Assembly (NCBI GenBank): GCA_963678675.1
Contig: OY783193.1
Location: forward strand, 8,425,394 to 8,489,393
Direction of reading: 5' to 3'
DNA: 64,000 nt
Source: Xiphydria camelus
Lineage: Eukaryota > Arthropoda > Insecta > Hymenoptera > Xiphydriidae
The position numbers were made by a program, and so were the translations under genes. Position 1 is the first letter of the stretch; each line of letters starts with the position of its first letter. This document shows positions 34,257-44,560 of this stretch, piece after piece. The notes under the pieces were generated by a model. That model was given only the letters and a program-made list of their open reading frames with translations, made no database searches and was not told the origin of the DNA.

Positions 34257-35900
34257 TGCGAGTAAATGTGTACGAGAGCCGCGTTGGAGCGCTTGACATT
34301 TATCGCGTAGGTATATAATTTAGTCGGCCGTCCCGTTCGACGTGTTCCTCGATCCTAGAGGCGGAACCCGTACAGCCCCCTCGACGGATCCACCCGGTAG
34401 CATATACGAAACGAGTCACGTAAGACGTGGGCGCGAGCATCCCTTTTTATCTGGAGGCGCGACTAGAAGTTCTCCCCCTGACGTGCACTCACCTCAATGA
34501 AATTCGAGGTGAATGGGTGCGCGGGAGTGACTTACTCCACGGCCTGACTCATTTTACGTCAATGAGAGAAAGTCGCGAGCGCGGTCGAGCCGCAGATTAA
34601 TATGCGCGATATACGCTCGCGCGGCCTGCGCCACCGACTACGCGTTTATGGACATATCGACTCGAAGCCTATATATGAGCTCTCTCGGGTGTTGGCACTG
34701 CCGGGGTTTCGTGGAAGTCGCGACGGATCCGGATGCGACGCGTGTCTCGTGTCGATTGCGGGATTTGGAAGGGCTTAGGGTGATGGATTTTTTTTTCGAT
34801 AGATTCTTCATACCTATGTCGTCTGTTTCGGCAGTTTTGGCAATCTTCTATTTCTAAAAAGGACATCTCACGTAAGATCCTTTCCAACATTCTCATTGAC
34901 TGATATTCATGAAAAGTGAAGCCATTTTTCCGTGAATTTTTTTGATCGACTTCATATCCTATCGATATCCTGTCGACCTAGAATGACGGTATGGTAGTAG
35001 AATTTTAGAATTCCTTTTAAGCAAACTACAATTAGTGCTATTTTTCATAATATCTGGAAATATATCGCAGTCGTTAGGTATAATAATATCATCTCGAGAC
35101 AATTTAGAAATAAGAAAACGTAACTACCCGCCGCAAGAGGGACGAACGCGAGGAGAGAGGGAGACAAAAGCGCCGAGGAGACGGGAAATTTATGGGATAA
35201 TTCGCAATTAAAGTCCCGTCGCCGGAGAACTGACGAGTCCAGGTGGACACCGACTGTTTACTACTCTCGACGCGCTTACCTACCAACGTCCACAGGCGGT
35301 AATAGCCGCGCCGCCACCCCCGGTGGGGTATAATCACAGTCGGCGGTTCCCATGCGCTCCGTCAAAACTAATTTGCAATTTCTTATCCGCGTTCCGTCCC
35401 GCTTAATTAGTCGGGCGTTCGCCACCTCGCCTTTCCAGACCATTTCCGTCACCGAGAAAGGTGAATACCGTCGCGCGACAATGGTGTCGCGGCGCCACGA
35501 CGTTCTCCGGATGCGGAGGTTCGCGCTCGGTCTAGCTGGACTTCTGGCGAAAGCCTCGCGATCGCCGGCGAATAACCTCGACAAATCTCGGTGAATCATC
35601 GCGGCGGCCTGGTTCAACGGACTCTCCCGAAAGACTTGCAGCAAAGTTTTGGAGAGAGAGAGAGAGAGAGAGAGTAGAGCAGAGTCGACAAGCGGAGTGT
35701 CGCCCGCGTCGCGAGCTATCGCGCCTATTATCGACGCGTCCTCCTCCTTCGCGGTGGTCGAGAAAGAAGTTTCGTCGACCCCTTTTCTTCACGTTGACGA
35801 CGTCCCGATCGTATCGGAGCAGCGCACACGCTCCGCGCTTTCGGCGCGGCCGATGATAAGTCGTCGGTTGAGAAGAATATTATCCTATGTCCAAAGAATA
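34257..35900. other. Unique stretch left of the BEL element
   Basis: It contains a hairpin near 34487-34520 (CACTCACCTC...GAGGTGAATGGGTG) and a GA run at 35651-35674. TATCCTATGTCC at 35881-35892 recurs at 42953-42964 on the other side of the insertion. No frame has a domain. Confidence 0.55.
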
Positions 35901-35905
35901 CTATC
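35901..35905. repeat. Target-site duplication, left (CTATC)
   Basis: CTATC lies directly before the TG that opens the 5' LTR and is repeated exactly after the CA that closes the 3' LTR. A 5-bp duplication is usual for BEL/Pao integration. Confidence 0.95.
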
Positions 35906-36614
35906 TGTTCCGTCGCGTATTGACAGGACCTGGAGGGTTCGGTCCGTGCGCTTAACGGCCAACCGCTCGAAACCTTTACCTCAATTTAGCAGTAATCCCG
36001 CCTACGAGGAAACTGTTCATTTCGGCTATCGCGTATTATAAAAACACGGATTTGCGCCTTCCTGGAGGTAAATGCGGGACGGCTCGCTGCAAATTTACCG
36101 GCGAGTCGATGGCCGATCGGGAAACCCAAGGAGTGGTGTACCCCGGCCCGATAAGGGCAATTAGACCGTGAAGGGTGGTCGAACGCGTCGTCACGGTCGA
36201 AGACGAACGTTCGTCGCCCAGGTACCTCCAGCAACGGTACCAGCCCCTCGCACACCGATCTTTGTGAGATTCAAGTGACGCTACCCCCTTCCACCGGCAA
36301 AACGCCACTAAGGCAGGCGGAAATGAACTGCTTCCTCAGTGCAAATCAGTCTCTCAACCAACGCACCCGCAGTCGAACAAGGCCGATCAAAGAGCCTCGC
36401 CGGGTCAATCATCGCGACATTTGTCAATTTTGTAAATTGAGTTTACCAAATTAAATATAGTTATGTTTGTAATTGTCAATTAATCTCATCAGAACTAGCC
36501 GATAGGGGTGAAACGATACCCTTCCGGCAGTCCGGACAATCGGTCGTGTCACACGTGTCCTCAGCCTTACGACCTGAGGAGATCGCAACAAAGTGATCGC
36601 GCGGCGACCGGACA
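35906..36614 (+). repeat. 5' LTR of the BEL/Pao element
   Basis: The 709-bp repeat opens TGTTCCGTCG and closes GACCGGACA. It matches 42243-42951 at every base I compared except position 36116 (A here, G at 42453). It contains a TATA-like box about 130 bp from its start and an ATTAAA at 36450-36455 that could serve as polyadenylation signal; no AATAAA is seen. Antisense open frames inside the LTR are shadows and are repeated in the 3' LTR. Confidence 0.96.
36037..36044 (+). promoter_or_regulatory. TATA-like box in the 5' LTR
   Basis: TATAAAAA lies 131 bp into the LTR, where a U3 promoter is expected, so transcription probably starts 25 to 35 bp further on. The same box is at 42374-42381 in the 3' LTR. 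Assignment as promoter is by sequence only. Confidence 0.6.
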
Positions 36615-36620
36615 CAAAAT

Positions 36621-36638
36621 TGGTCCTTCGAGCCGGAT
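36621..36638 (+). other. Primer-binding site, probably tRNA-Tyr
   Basis: Six bases after the LTR, TGGTCCTTCGAGCCGGAT begins with the TGG that pairs with a tRNA CCA end. From memory, insect tRNA-Tyr ends in a sequence complementary to this (acceptor strand TCGAAGGA followed by CCA), so tRNA-Tyr is the likely minus-strand primer. The leader from 36639 to 36880 has no recognised frame. Confidence 0.75.
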
Positions 36639-36880
36639 AGTGAACTTTCGGCTAAATACGTGAACCGGATTGTGAACTTCCGACAAACTAAACGAACAGT
36701 GTGTGTACACAATTGAGCGGAATCTGCAGCGCTACTATAACGCCGCTACAACCAGCTACACCAAAGGGAGCCACGAGTCAACGACGGGTCAGGCAGTAAA
36801 GGTAGGCTTGCATGTATTGAATTACCGATATCCATACTTTATTCCCTCGTCGAATCCCTCCTCATATCGCTTCAATCGAG

Positions 36881-39800
36881 ATGGCGAACGAAGAAATTTC
36901 GCGTCTCAAACATAAAAGAGCCGTAATTAAGGCCCAAATCACATCGTTCCGGAAATTCATCGAAGAAACCTTTCCAACAACGCTCGATCGACGCCTTTTA
37001 CAACGAAGGCTGGACAAAGCCCAGGAACATTGGCAAAGTTTCGACACAATCCAGGGACAATTAGAAGATTTAGACCCCCAGGTAGAAGGCGCACCGGAGA
37101 AAAGAATAGAGATCGAAGACACCTTCTACGAATTAACCGCGCTCGCGCAATCCGCTCTATTCGATAATAGTAGCCACGAGAATAACCCGCCTGAAGCAAC
37201 CGCGTCAACCGCGTCCTCCGAGGCAGTCGCGTCTAACGCATTACCTAAATCTGCACTTATCCCCGCGTCGGCTAGCAAATCACAAGCACGATTACCGAAA
37301 CTAACACTACCGTCTTTCAACGGCGCGTTCGAAAAATGGATCGCGTTCAAAGACTCCTTTATCTCATTGATTCACAATCAGGAGTCTCTCGACGCGGTGC
37401 AGAAATTACAATACCTGCGATCATGCTTGAGCGGCGAAGCGGCAGACGCGATCGCGTTTTTCGAAACTACGTCCAGCAATTACTCTGAAGCGTGGGCACT
37501 TCTGAACGAAATGTACAATAACCAGCGGACGATTATCTTGCGACATCTATCGCTACTCTTCGCCCTACCAGCGGCGCAACGAGACTCACCGTCAAGTCTG
37601 CGCCAGCTATTGAACAACGTACAACAACATCTACGGTCACTAAAATCCTTGGATCAACCCACAGACCAGTGGGATGCTATAATAATCCACCTATTGTACG
37701 AGCGAATTGATAAGGCAACGAAGAAGGAATGGGAACATTCCTTAGAAGACACCGCGATGCCGGCGCTAAAGGAGATGATCTCTTTCCTCACGCGTGTCAG
37801 CCAAGCTGCGGGAGAAAACGGAAGCACAGGCAATACGCGAGAAACGAACAAAGGACGCAACCACACACCTTCTAGCCATAAATCGCTGGTTACCATGAGG
37901 AGCGGTTGCCCAATTTGCGGCCAGTCACATTACATCCAGCAATGTCCGAATTTCATGAAAATGGACGCACAAAACCGAATAACTGCCGTCAAGAAATCCC
38001 AACTCTGCGGTAATTGCTTAAGATCTAATCACACGACCCAGCAGTGTCATTCGAGCACGTGCCGGAAGTGTCACAAGAAACACAACACCCTCCTGCACCT
38101 CGAAAGCGAGCGCACGGAAACGAAGATTCAACCAAACAATGTGGATCATCAAGAAGCTGGACCATCATCAAGCACCGGAAATTCAACGACCACCACACTC
38201 ACTACGCTCACGACGAGCATACCAACGGAGGTCTTGCTTTCCACGGCAGTGATATACATAACCGACGCTCGAGGAGATCGTCATAGATGTCGAGCGATCT
38301 TAGATTCAGCCTCTCAGTCGCATTTTATTACAACAAGCTTAGCAGATTTGTTACATTTGCCCAAAGAGGAGGTAAGCACCCCGATCACGGGACTCAACGA
38401 TATAGCGACTCGAACGAGATACCAAATCAAGGCGACAATATCATCAAGGGTCAATGCCTACTCCACAAGCTTGAACCTACTTACAATTCCACGAATCACA
38501 GGCCTCATCCCCTCGAATCCAATCAACCGACAGTGGATTGAAATACCGAAGAACCTACCTTTAGCGGATCCAGAGTTCCACAAGCCCGCGGAAGTGGACA
38601 TCTTGATCGGAGCGGGATTATTTTACTCCTTATTATGCGTGGGTCAGACTAGATCCATCGTAAAAAATCAACCGGCTAACGCCACGTCTCCGATACTACA
38701 AAAAACGCGTCTGGGATGGATCATCGCGGGAGAGGTCTCCCTGAGTCAAGGTCGAACGAATACAATTGCTTGCCATGTAGCTACAACTTCCAGTACCGAC
38801 GTAGAAGAGCTTATCGAAAAATTCTGGAAGATCGAGGAGAGGAACACCACGTTACGTTGGACCAAGGAAGAAGAATTATGCGAACAACACTTTGCCGAGA
38901 ATGTTAAACGCGAAGACACCGGCAGATACGCGGTGAGGCTCCCGTTCAACGAAAAACTCCCGCTACTAGGGGAATCGCGGAGCATGGCCTTGCATCGTTT
39001 TCGTCATCTGGAACGTAAATTAAACCGAGACGCCGAGCTAAAGGAGGAATATCTCGCCCTCTTAAAAGAATACAAACGCCGAGGCTATATAACCGAAACT
39101 TCCCAAGAAGAACCCGTCCAAGGAAACTATTACCTTCCCCACCATGCGGTAATAAAGAAATCCAGCATGACAACGAAGGTGCGAGTCGTCTTCGACGGCT
39201 CAGCGAAAACCACCACGGGACTGTCGCTCAACGACACACTCAGGACAGGCCCCACGATCCAAGAAGATCTATTTTCGATCATTCTGCGATTCCGCACGCA
39301 CCGGTATGTATTGACGGCCGACGTAGAAAAGATGTTTCTACAGATCTGGATACAACCGGAAGATCGTAAATACCAAAGAATTCTATGGAGAGAGGACCCG
39401 CAGGAACCGATTAAGGAATACCAGCTCAACACGGTTACCTTCGGGCTAACATCGTCACCCTTCCTTGCGGTACGCACCTTACACCAACTGGCCAAGGACG
39501 AGGCAAAGGACTTTCCAAGGACAGTCGCAGTTCTCCGAGACGATTTCTATATGGACGACGTACTGACCGGCGCCAACACCTTAGAAGACGCCTACCGGCT
39601 ACGCGAGGAATTGAGGACACTACTGCATCGAGGGGGTTTCCAGCTCCGGCAATGGTGTTCCAACGATAAAAGAGTTCTCGAGGGTCTGGATCAAGAAGCC
39701 GTCAACCGACGGCTATTACTCGAAACAGACTCAACGATCAAAACCTTGGGCGTGTTCTGGGACCCGGAAAAGGATTTCATCACTTACACCGTTAAAATCA

Positions 39801-41818
39801 ACGAAACAACGCCGACGACTACGAAACGTGTCGTATTGTCGGAAATAGCAAAGTTATTCGACCCACTAGGGCTTCTGGGTCCAGTCATAGTCCGAGCCAA
39901 AATCATTATGCAAAGGCTCTGGCAACACCGTCTTGCGTGGGACGAAACCGTGCCCATGGAAATCCACACGGATTGGATGGAGTTCAGGACGCGACTACAA
40001 GGGATCGGAGAATTCGCCATACCAAGGCACATTATAATCGAAGATAGCACGGAGATACAGTTACATGGATTTTGCGACGCGAGCGAGAGAGCTTACGGCG
40101 CTTGCCTGTACATGAGATCTACGGACAGTAATGGGAGGATTCTAACACAACTAATCTGCTCAAAATCGCGAGTAGCCCCGTTAAAGGTAATATCGTTACC
40201 CAGATTAGAACTGTGCGCAGCATTACTATTAGCGAACCTCTTCAAAACAACTAAGGAATCTCTAAAACTAGAATTTAACCAAGTATATCTATGGTCGGAT
40301 TCCACAATCACGTTAAATTGGATCCAGACCCCGTCTAATATATTGAAAACCTTCGTCGGGAATCGAGTGGCCGAACTACAACGCGTTACACCACCGCAGT
40401 ATTGGAGACACGTACCAACATCGGACAACCCCGCGGACGTGCTATCCAGAGGTCGATTACCCGACGAACTGATCCAAGATCACGCTTGGTATCATGGACC
40501 GCCTTGGTTGCACGAGGCCGAAGATAAATGGCCGACGAATATCGTAGCGACGATCAAAGAGGTTCCGGAAACTCGCTCCAAGGTCACTCTCCTAACGACA
40601 CCCGTAGACAGCGGAATTCTAAGGAGATTTTCATCCTTCACCAAACTCAAACGTACCATAGCATATTGCTTACGTTTCCGAACCATCCGGAGCGCTAACC
40701 GCGGTTGCAAAGGAGAACTCACTACATCAGAACTACAAAACGCAACAAACTGCGTCATCAAACTAGTTCAATCCGCGTCCTTCGGTAAAGAAATAACCAA
40801 CATGAAGGCCGAAAAGGAACTTCCTCCCGGCAACAAACTGCGCCCACTAAATCCCTTCGTCGACGACGCAGGAATTCTGAGAGTCGGAGGACGCATCGCC
40901 CAATCCAATCTACCGTATTCTCAAAAGCATCCAGCATTATTACCACGATCACACCATGTTAATGAGCTAATTATTCGGTACGAGCATTTAAAAAACTACC
41001 ACGCGGGCGTCCAAGGTACCCTATACGCCATACGGCGTAATTTTTGGCTTATCGACGGGAAAAATCAAACCCGACGTGTGATTTTTAATTGCACTAAGTG
41101 CGCCCGCATAAATCCGAGAGAGTTCAGATACCAGATGGGTGAACTACCGGCACAACGAATCACACCATCGCGCCCTTTCTCTCATGTCGGCGTCGACTAT
41201 TGTGGTCCATTCTACATTAAGGAGAAACGCTACCGAAATCAGAAGCGAATAAAAACTTACGTGGCGGTGTTCATCTGTCTAACGGTTAAAGCAGTACACC
41301 TCGAATTGGTAAGCGATCTTACCAGCGAGGCCTTCATAGCCGCGTTAAGACGCTTCACCGCCCGACGAGGGAAACCCAACCACCTATATTGCGACAACGC
41401 GACTAATTTCACGGGCGCGAAAAACGAGTATGAGGAGATACTCAAACTATTGAGATCGCCAGAACACAAGGAAAAGACGGAACGATATTTAATCAACGAG
41501 GGAATAGAGTGGCATTTCATTCCTCCCCGAGCACCGCACTTCGGCGGACTGTGGGAAGCTGCCGTCCGCGGCTTCAAACACCATATGAAGAGGACCATCG
41601 GCGAAACTCTATTCACCTTCGAAGATTTAAATACGTACGTCATCGAGATTGAAGCAATTCTAAATTCACGCCCAATTACTCCAATCTCCTCAGATCCAAA
41701 CGACGTCCTCGCTTTAACTCCCAACCATTTCCTCATCGGTGATTCGATCACAAGCCTACCCGAACTAGACCTGCATAATACCGCTGTCAATCGCCTATCT
41801 ACCTGGCAACACATATAG
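36881..41818 (+). CDS. BEL/Pao gag-pol polyprotein, ended by a premature stop
   Basis: The frame has 1645 codons and encodes the capsid protein and the enzymes that copy and integrate the element. A gag region of the DUF1759 type lies at about residues 137-290. Cys/His knuckles follow: C343-C346-H350-C355, C376-C379-H384-C389 and C394-C397-H401-H406. The aspartic protease has D475 in a DSA motif. Reverse transcriptase spans about 745-905, with D814 and the YMDD box (D892, D893). A Pao/A17-type region follows at about 975-1110, and RNase H uses D1066, E1110, D1140 and probably D1186. Integrase has an HHCC finger (H1369, H1374, C1404, C1407) and a catalytic triad D1439, D1505, E1559. Every catalytic residue I looked for is present. 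The frame stops at TAG 41816-41818, inside what normally continues as the C-terminal DUF5641-like tail. The ATG at 36881 is the first in this long frame; the true start was not tested. Confidence 0.96.
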   Translation: MANEEISRLKHKRAVIKAQITSFRKFIEETFPTTLDRRLLQRRLDKAQEHWQSFDTIQGQLEDLDPQVEGAPEKRIEIEDTFYELTALAQSALFDNSSHENNPPEATASTASSEAVASNALPKSALIPASASKSQARLPKLTLPSFNGAFEKWIAFKDSFISLIHNQESLDAVQKLQYLRSCLSGEAADAIAFFETTSSNYSEAWALLNEMYNNQRTIILRHLSLLFALPAAQRDSPSSLRQLLNNVQQHLRSLKSLDQPTDQWDAIIIHLLYERIDKATKKEWEHSLEDTAMPALKEMISFLTRVSQAAGENGSTGNTRETNKGRNHTPSSHKSLVTMRSGCPICGQSHYIQQCPNFMKMDAQNRITAVKKSQLCGNCLRSNHTTQQCHSSTCRKCHKKHNTLLHLESERTETKIQPNNVDHQEAGPSSSTGNSTTTTLTTLTTSIPTEVLLSTAVIYITDARGDRHRCRAILDSASQSHFITTSLADLLHLPKEEVSTPITGLNDIATRTRYQIKATISSRVNAYSTSLNLLTIPRITGLIPSNPINRQWIEIPKNLPLADPEFHKPAEVDILIGAGLFYSLLCVGQTRSIVKNQPANATSPILQKTRLGWIIAGEVSLSQGRTNTIACHVATTSSTDVEELIEKFWKIEERNTTLRWTKEEELCEQHFAENVKREDTGRYAVRLPFNEKLPLLGESRSMALHRFRHLERKLNRDAELKEEYLALLKEYKRRGYITETSQEEPVQGNYYLPHHAVIKKSSMTTKVRVVFDGSAKTTTGLSLNDTLRTGPTIQEDLFSIILRFRTHRYVLTADVEKMFLQIWIQPEDRKYQRILWREDPQEPIKEYQLNTVTFGLTSSPFLAVRTLHQLAKDEAKDFPRTVAVLRDDFYMDDVLTGANTLEDAYRLREELRTLLHRGGFQLRQWCSNDKRVLEGLDQEAVNRRLLLETDSTIKTLGVFWDPEKDFITYTVKINETTPTTTKRVVLSEIAKLFDPLGLLGPVIVRAKIIMQRLWQHRLAWDETVPMEIHTDWMEFRTRLQGIGEFAIPRHIIIEDSTEIQLHGFCDASERAYGACLYMRSTDSNGRILTQLICSKSRVAPLKVISLPRLELCAALLLANLFKTTKESLKLEFNQVYLWSDSTITLNWIQTPSNILKTFVGNRVAELQRVTPPQYWRHVPTSDNPADVLSRGRLPDELIQDHAWYHGPPWLHEAEDKWPTNIVATIKEVPETRSKVTLLTTPVDSGILRRFSSFTKLKRTIAYCLRFRTIRSANRGCKGELTTSELQNATNCVIKLVQSASFGKEITNMKAEKELPPGNKLRPLNPFVDDAGILRVGGRIAQSNLPYSQKHPALLPRSHHVNELIIRYEHLKNYHAGVQGTLYAIRRNFWLIDGKNQTRRVIFNCTKCARINPREFRYQMGELPAQRITPSRPFSHVGVDYCGPFYIKEKRYRNQKRIKTYVAVFICLTVKAVHLELVSDLTSEAFIAALRRFTARRGKPNHLYCDNATNFTGAKNEYEEILKLLRSPEHKEKTERYLINEGIEWHFIPPRAPHFGGLWEAAVRGFKHHMKRTIGETLFTFEDLNTYVIEIEAILNSRPITPISSDPNDVLALTPNHFLIGDSITSLPELDLHNTAVNRLSTWQHI

Positions 41819-42103
41819 CGCATGAAAACACACTTCTGGAAACGCTGGTCTAGGGAGTATATTAATGAACTAATGGTGCGACATAAGTGGCACCAAGGAA
41901 GACCTGAAATCCGGACGGGAACTGTTGTGCTCCTGAAGGAGGACAATGTGCCCCCCCTCCGATGGGCATTAGGACGTATTACCGAAACACATCCCGGGAC
42001 GGACGGCATCATCCGTGTAGTGACGGTGAAAACAGCCACTGGAATGTACAAAAGAAGCCTCCGCCAATTGGCACCACTACTACAAGATCCCAAAGACTTT
42101 TGA
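41819..42103 (+). pseudogene. C-terminal tail of gag-pol, cut off by the stop
   Basis: The reading frame continues unchanged after the TAG for 94 codons to a TGA at 42101-42103. The residues directly after the stop (KRWSREY and the basic, tryptophan-rich stretch that follows) match the conserved tail seen at the end of BEL/Pao integrases (DUF5641 family). The tail is therefore part of the polyprotein and not a separate gene. An ATG at 41822 could in principle start it, but no promoter or leader supports this. Either the stop is a recent nonsense mutation or it is read through at some frequency; mutation is the simpler explanation. Confidence 0.85.
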
Positions 42104-42232
42104 GATATCCTAAGAGATTAATTCATTGATCATTAGTAATAACACGATGTAAATATGTAGATAGCTACGCTACTTTAACGTACTAGTTTTAATCTTAGCA
42201 TATTGGCTTCAGTAGCTCTCTCCGTTCGCAAC
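42104..42232 (+). other. 3' untranslated stretch of the BEL element
   Basis: This AT-rich 129-bp stretch separates the end of the pol frame from the polypurine tract. I see no envelope-like frame in it. Confidence 0.7.
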
Positions 42233-42242
42233 GGGGGGAGGA
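42233..42242 (+). other. Polypurine tract
   Basis: GGGGGGAGGA lies directly before the 3' LTR. This is the expected place for the RNase H-resistant primer of plus-strand DNA synthesis. Confidence 0.9.
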
Positions 42243-42951
42243 TGTTCCGTCGCGTATTGACAGGACCTGGAGGGTTCGGTCCGTGCGCTTAACGGCCAAC
42301 CGCTCGAAACCTTTACCTCAATTTAGCAGTAATCCCGCCTACGAGGAAACTGTTCATTTCGGCTATCGCGTATTATAAAAACACGGATTTGCGCCTTCCT
42401 GGAGGTAAATGCGGGACGGCTCGCTGCAAATTTACCGGCGAGTCGATGGCCGGTCGGGAAACCCAAGGAGTGGTGTACCCCGGCCCGATAAGGGCAATTA
42501 GACCGTGAAGGGTGGTCGAACGCGTCGTCACGGTCGAAGACGAACGTTCGTCGCCCAGGTACCTCCAGCAACGGTACCAGCCCCTCGCACACCGATCTTT
42601 GTGAGATTCAAGTGACGCTACCCCCTTCCACCGGCAAAACGCCACTAAGGCAGGCGGAAATGAACTGCTTCCTCAGTGCAAATCAGTCTCTCAACCAACG
42701 CACCCGCAGTCGAACAAGGCCGATCAAAGAGCCTCGCCGGGTCAATCATCGCGACATTTGTCAATTTTGTAAATTGAGTTTACCAAATTAAATATAGTTA
42801 TGTTTGTAATTGTCAATTAATCTCATCAGAACTAGCCGATAGGGGTGAAACGATACCCTTCCGGCAGTCCGGACAATCGGTCGTGTCACACGTGTCCTCA
42901 GCCTTACGACCTGAGGAGATCGCAACAAAGTGATCGCGCGGCGACCGGACA
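42243..42951 (+). repeat. 3' LTR of the BEL/Pao element
   Basis: This is the second 709-bp LTR, the same length as the first and starting 6337 bp after it. The only difference I found is G at 42453 for A at 36116. Confidence 0.96.
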
Positions 42952-42956
42952 CTATC
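42952..42956. repeat. Target-site duplication, right (CTATC)
   Basis: This is the right partner of the CTATC at 35901-35905. It shows that the two LTRs belong to one insertion event and that no inter-element recombination has taken place. Confidence 0.95.
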
Positions 42957-43209
42957 CTATGTCCATTTTTTTGAAAAATGAGTTATTGACATAATATCCT
43001 GAGTACTATTTAATTCTAGCTTGTGCAAATGCTATCCAATGTCCTAAGAAGCCGTACGGCGAACAAGAGTTGCCCAGAATTGTCTTCGTTATAGGGCAAC
43101 AAAACTTTCAAATGAGTAATACTCAAAACTAATAGAAAAGGACTTATGATAGTATTCTTCTCAACCGACGAAGTTTACAGTCTGTTTGAGAGACACGCTC
43201 GTGTGTTCG
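42957..43209. other. AT-rich flank right of the BEL element
   Basis: It contains TATCCAATGTCC at 43033-43044, a third copy of the 12-base string found on both sides of the insertion. Otherwise nothing recognised. Confidence 0.5.
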
Positions 43210-43522
43210 TACACGGAGAAAAAGGACTGGTAATGTTAACAGTGGATTCTAGTGACAGGGCTCCTCGAGGTGAAAAATTGAATTTTGTAATAGACACGGC
43301 GTACTTTTTACAGCTCGTAACGGTATAAACCCGTAAACATCCGACACATACATATTAAAGAGAGATTGGTAAATTTTACTGTATAAACTGATGTTTGTAC
43401 TATAACGAACTCTAAAAAGGACGCTGTCCTTCAATTTGTCATCTCGAAGATCTTTGTTATTGGGATAACTGTAAAAATTCATTAGTTTTCTTATGATTTT
43501 TTACCAATCCTTCTTCTCTGTG
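43210..43522. mobile_element. MITE family C, copy C2
   Basis: The element runs from CACGGAGAAAAAGGACTGG to TCCTTCTTCTCTGTG with TA on both sides. It has the GGGCTCCTCGAGGTGAAAAA and GTATAAAC arms of the family. Confidence 0.85.
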
Positions 43523-44035
43523 TACATACGAATCGTTCCATGTGAATTTAGTTGAAAATATGATAAATGAGATTAATCACGAAGCGCTCCATATCCTACG
43601 CTTCGGTACGTCTGACTTTGCATAACCGTAGCACGGGTACTCTACACCCTCGACGCCCTCGGAGAGCGACGTGTCTTCCCACAGCGTCGTTAAACCACGA
43701 AGTGAGGCAGATGAGCGGAACAAAGCAGCGCGGTACACGGTGCAGATACGATCGTCAATTTTTCTGAAAATAACAGGTCTGATTGCTCGAAAATGAGCGG
43801 CTGTACAGCCGGGTGCTCCGGTAGGTACTCTTCGAAGTTACTCCTTCCATCATTCTCCCGCGGTGGCCGCGGGAGCCGCGCGCGCCCGAGTTTCTTGTTT
43901 ACAGCGGGCGCAAAGGATTTGCATAAGTCAATGTAATGGCCAGTGCATTCTCGGTTTTACCGTTCGGCCGCGCGGGAACCGTGCGTCCGTCTGACTTGGA
44001 AGCGCGTTTCTCTACTCCGGCGATTTCGAAACGTA
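43523..44035. other. Unique stretch, no gene recognised
   Basis: The stretch is CpG-rich in its right half. One 66-codon plus-strand frame shows no domain. Confidence 0.5.
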
Positions 44036-44299
44036 CACCGAAAGACTGATACCGGTAAATTTTACTGTACTTAAAATGAAAGTTGTACATATGAGGGTTT
44101 TCGGGTGTTTTTACAGTGCAGTACAGTGATTCTTCTTTTGAACACATTAAATCGTGATGGTTTGTTAATACATAATTGATTTACTAGTTTTTCAGGAAAA
44201 AATGTTCTCCGACACAGTAAGTACATCTGGGAACCCTTGTGTACCTCTTTTATTGTAAATACAGTACAATTTACTGTGTATAGTATCAGTCTTTCCATG
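44036..44299. mobile_element. MITE family D, copy D1
   Basis: The element starts CACCGAAAGACTGATACCGG and ends GTATCAGTCTTTCCATG, with TA on both sides. The GAGGGTTTTCGGGTGTTTTT stretch matches D2. Confidence 0.85.
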
Positions 44300-44305
44300 T
44301 AGGTA

Positions 44306-44560
44306 CACCGAGGGAAAAGGTCTAGTTTAACACGAACCTATAATAGAAAAATTCATTTAAGGTGAATAGGAATTTATTCGTATCGAATAAGTCTAGTTGA
44401 ATTTGATAAATGTTTTTCATATCTTTTTTAATCGAATACGAACCTAGTTGAACATCTATCTAATTCAAATAGCCTTTTGTCCGATGTGAATAAATTCCCA
44501 TTCGTCTTAAATTAATTTTTCTATTAGGTTCGTATTCGATTAGACCTTTTTTCCTGGGTG
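44306..44560. mobile_element. MITE family E, copy E2
   Basis: The element runs from CACCGAGGGAAAAGGTC to ACCTTTTTTCCTGGGTG with TA on both sides. It starts 6 bp after D1. Confidence 0.85.

Larger units (their letters stand above)
35906..42951 (+). mobile_element. Complete BEL/Pao LTR retrotransposon
   Basis: The element is 7046 bp with two 709-bp LTRs that start TG and end CA. It is flanked by the 5-bp direct repeat CTATC (35901-35905 and 42952-42956). In order it carries a 5' LTR, a primer-binding site, a leader, one gag-pol frame, a short 3' untranslated stretch, a polypurine tract and a 3' LTR. The domain order gag, zinc knuckles, aspartic protease, reverse transcriptase, RNase H, integrase and the Pao-type peptidase-region signature place it in BEL/Pao rather than Gypsy or Copia. 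No envelope-like frame follows pol. Comparing the two LTRs by eye shows one difference (A at 36116, G at 42453), so insertion was recent. The only obvious damage is an in-frame TAG at 41816-41818. Confidence 0.97.

Noticed and set aside
35230..35253. CTGACGA followed by a GTCC-AGGT-GGAC hairpin, like a hammerhead core
   Set aside because: The strand after stem II is ACCGAC, not GAAAC, and no matching stem III or cleavage site is found.
36036..36308. Antisense frame inside the BEL LTR, repeated in the 3' LTR
   Set aside because: It is duplicated only because the LTR is duplicated, and it has no coding features.
42104..42242. Possible envelope gene after pol
   Set aside because: Only 139 bp remain before the 3' LTR, so there is no room for one.
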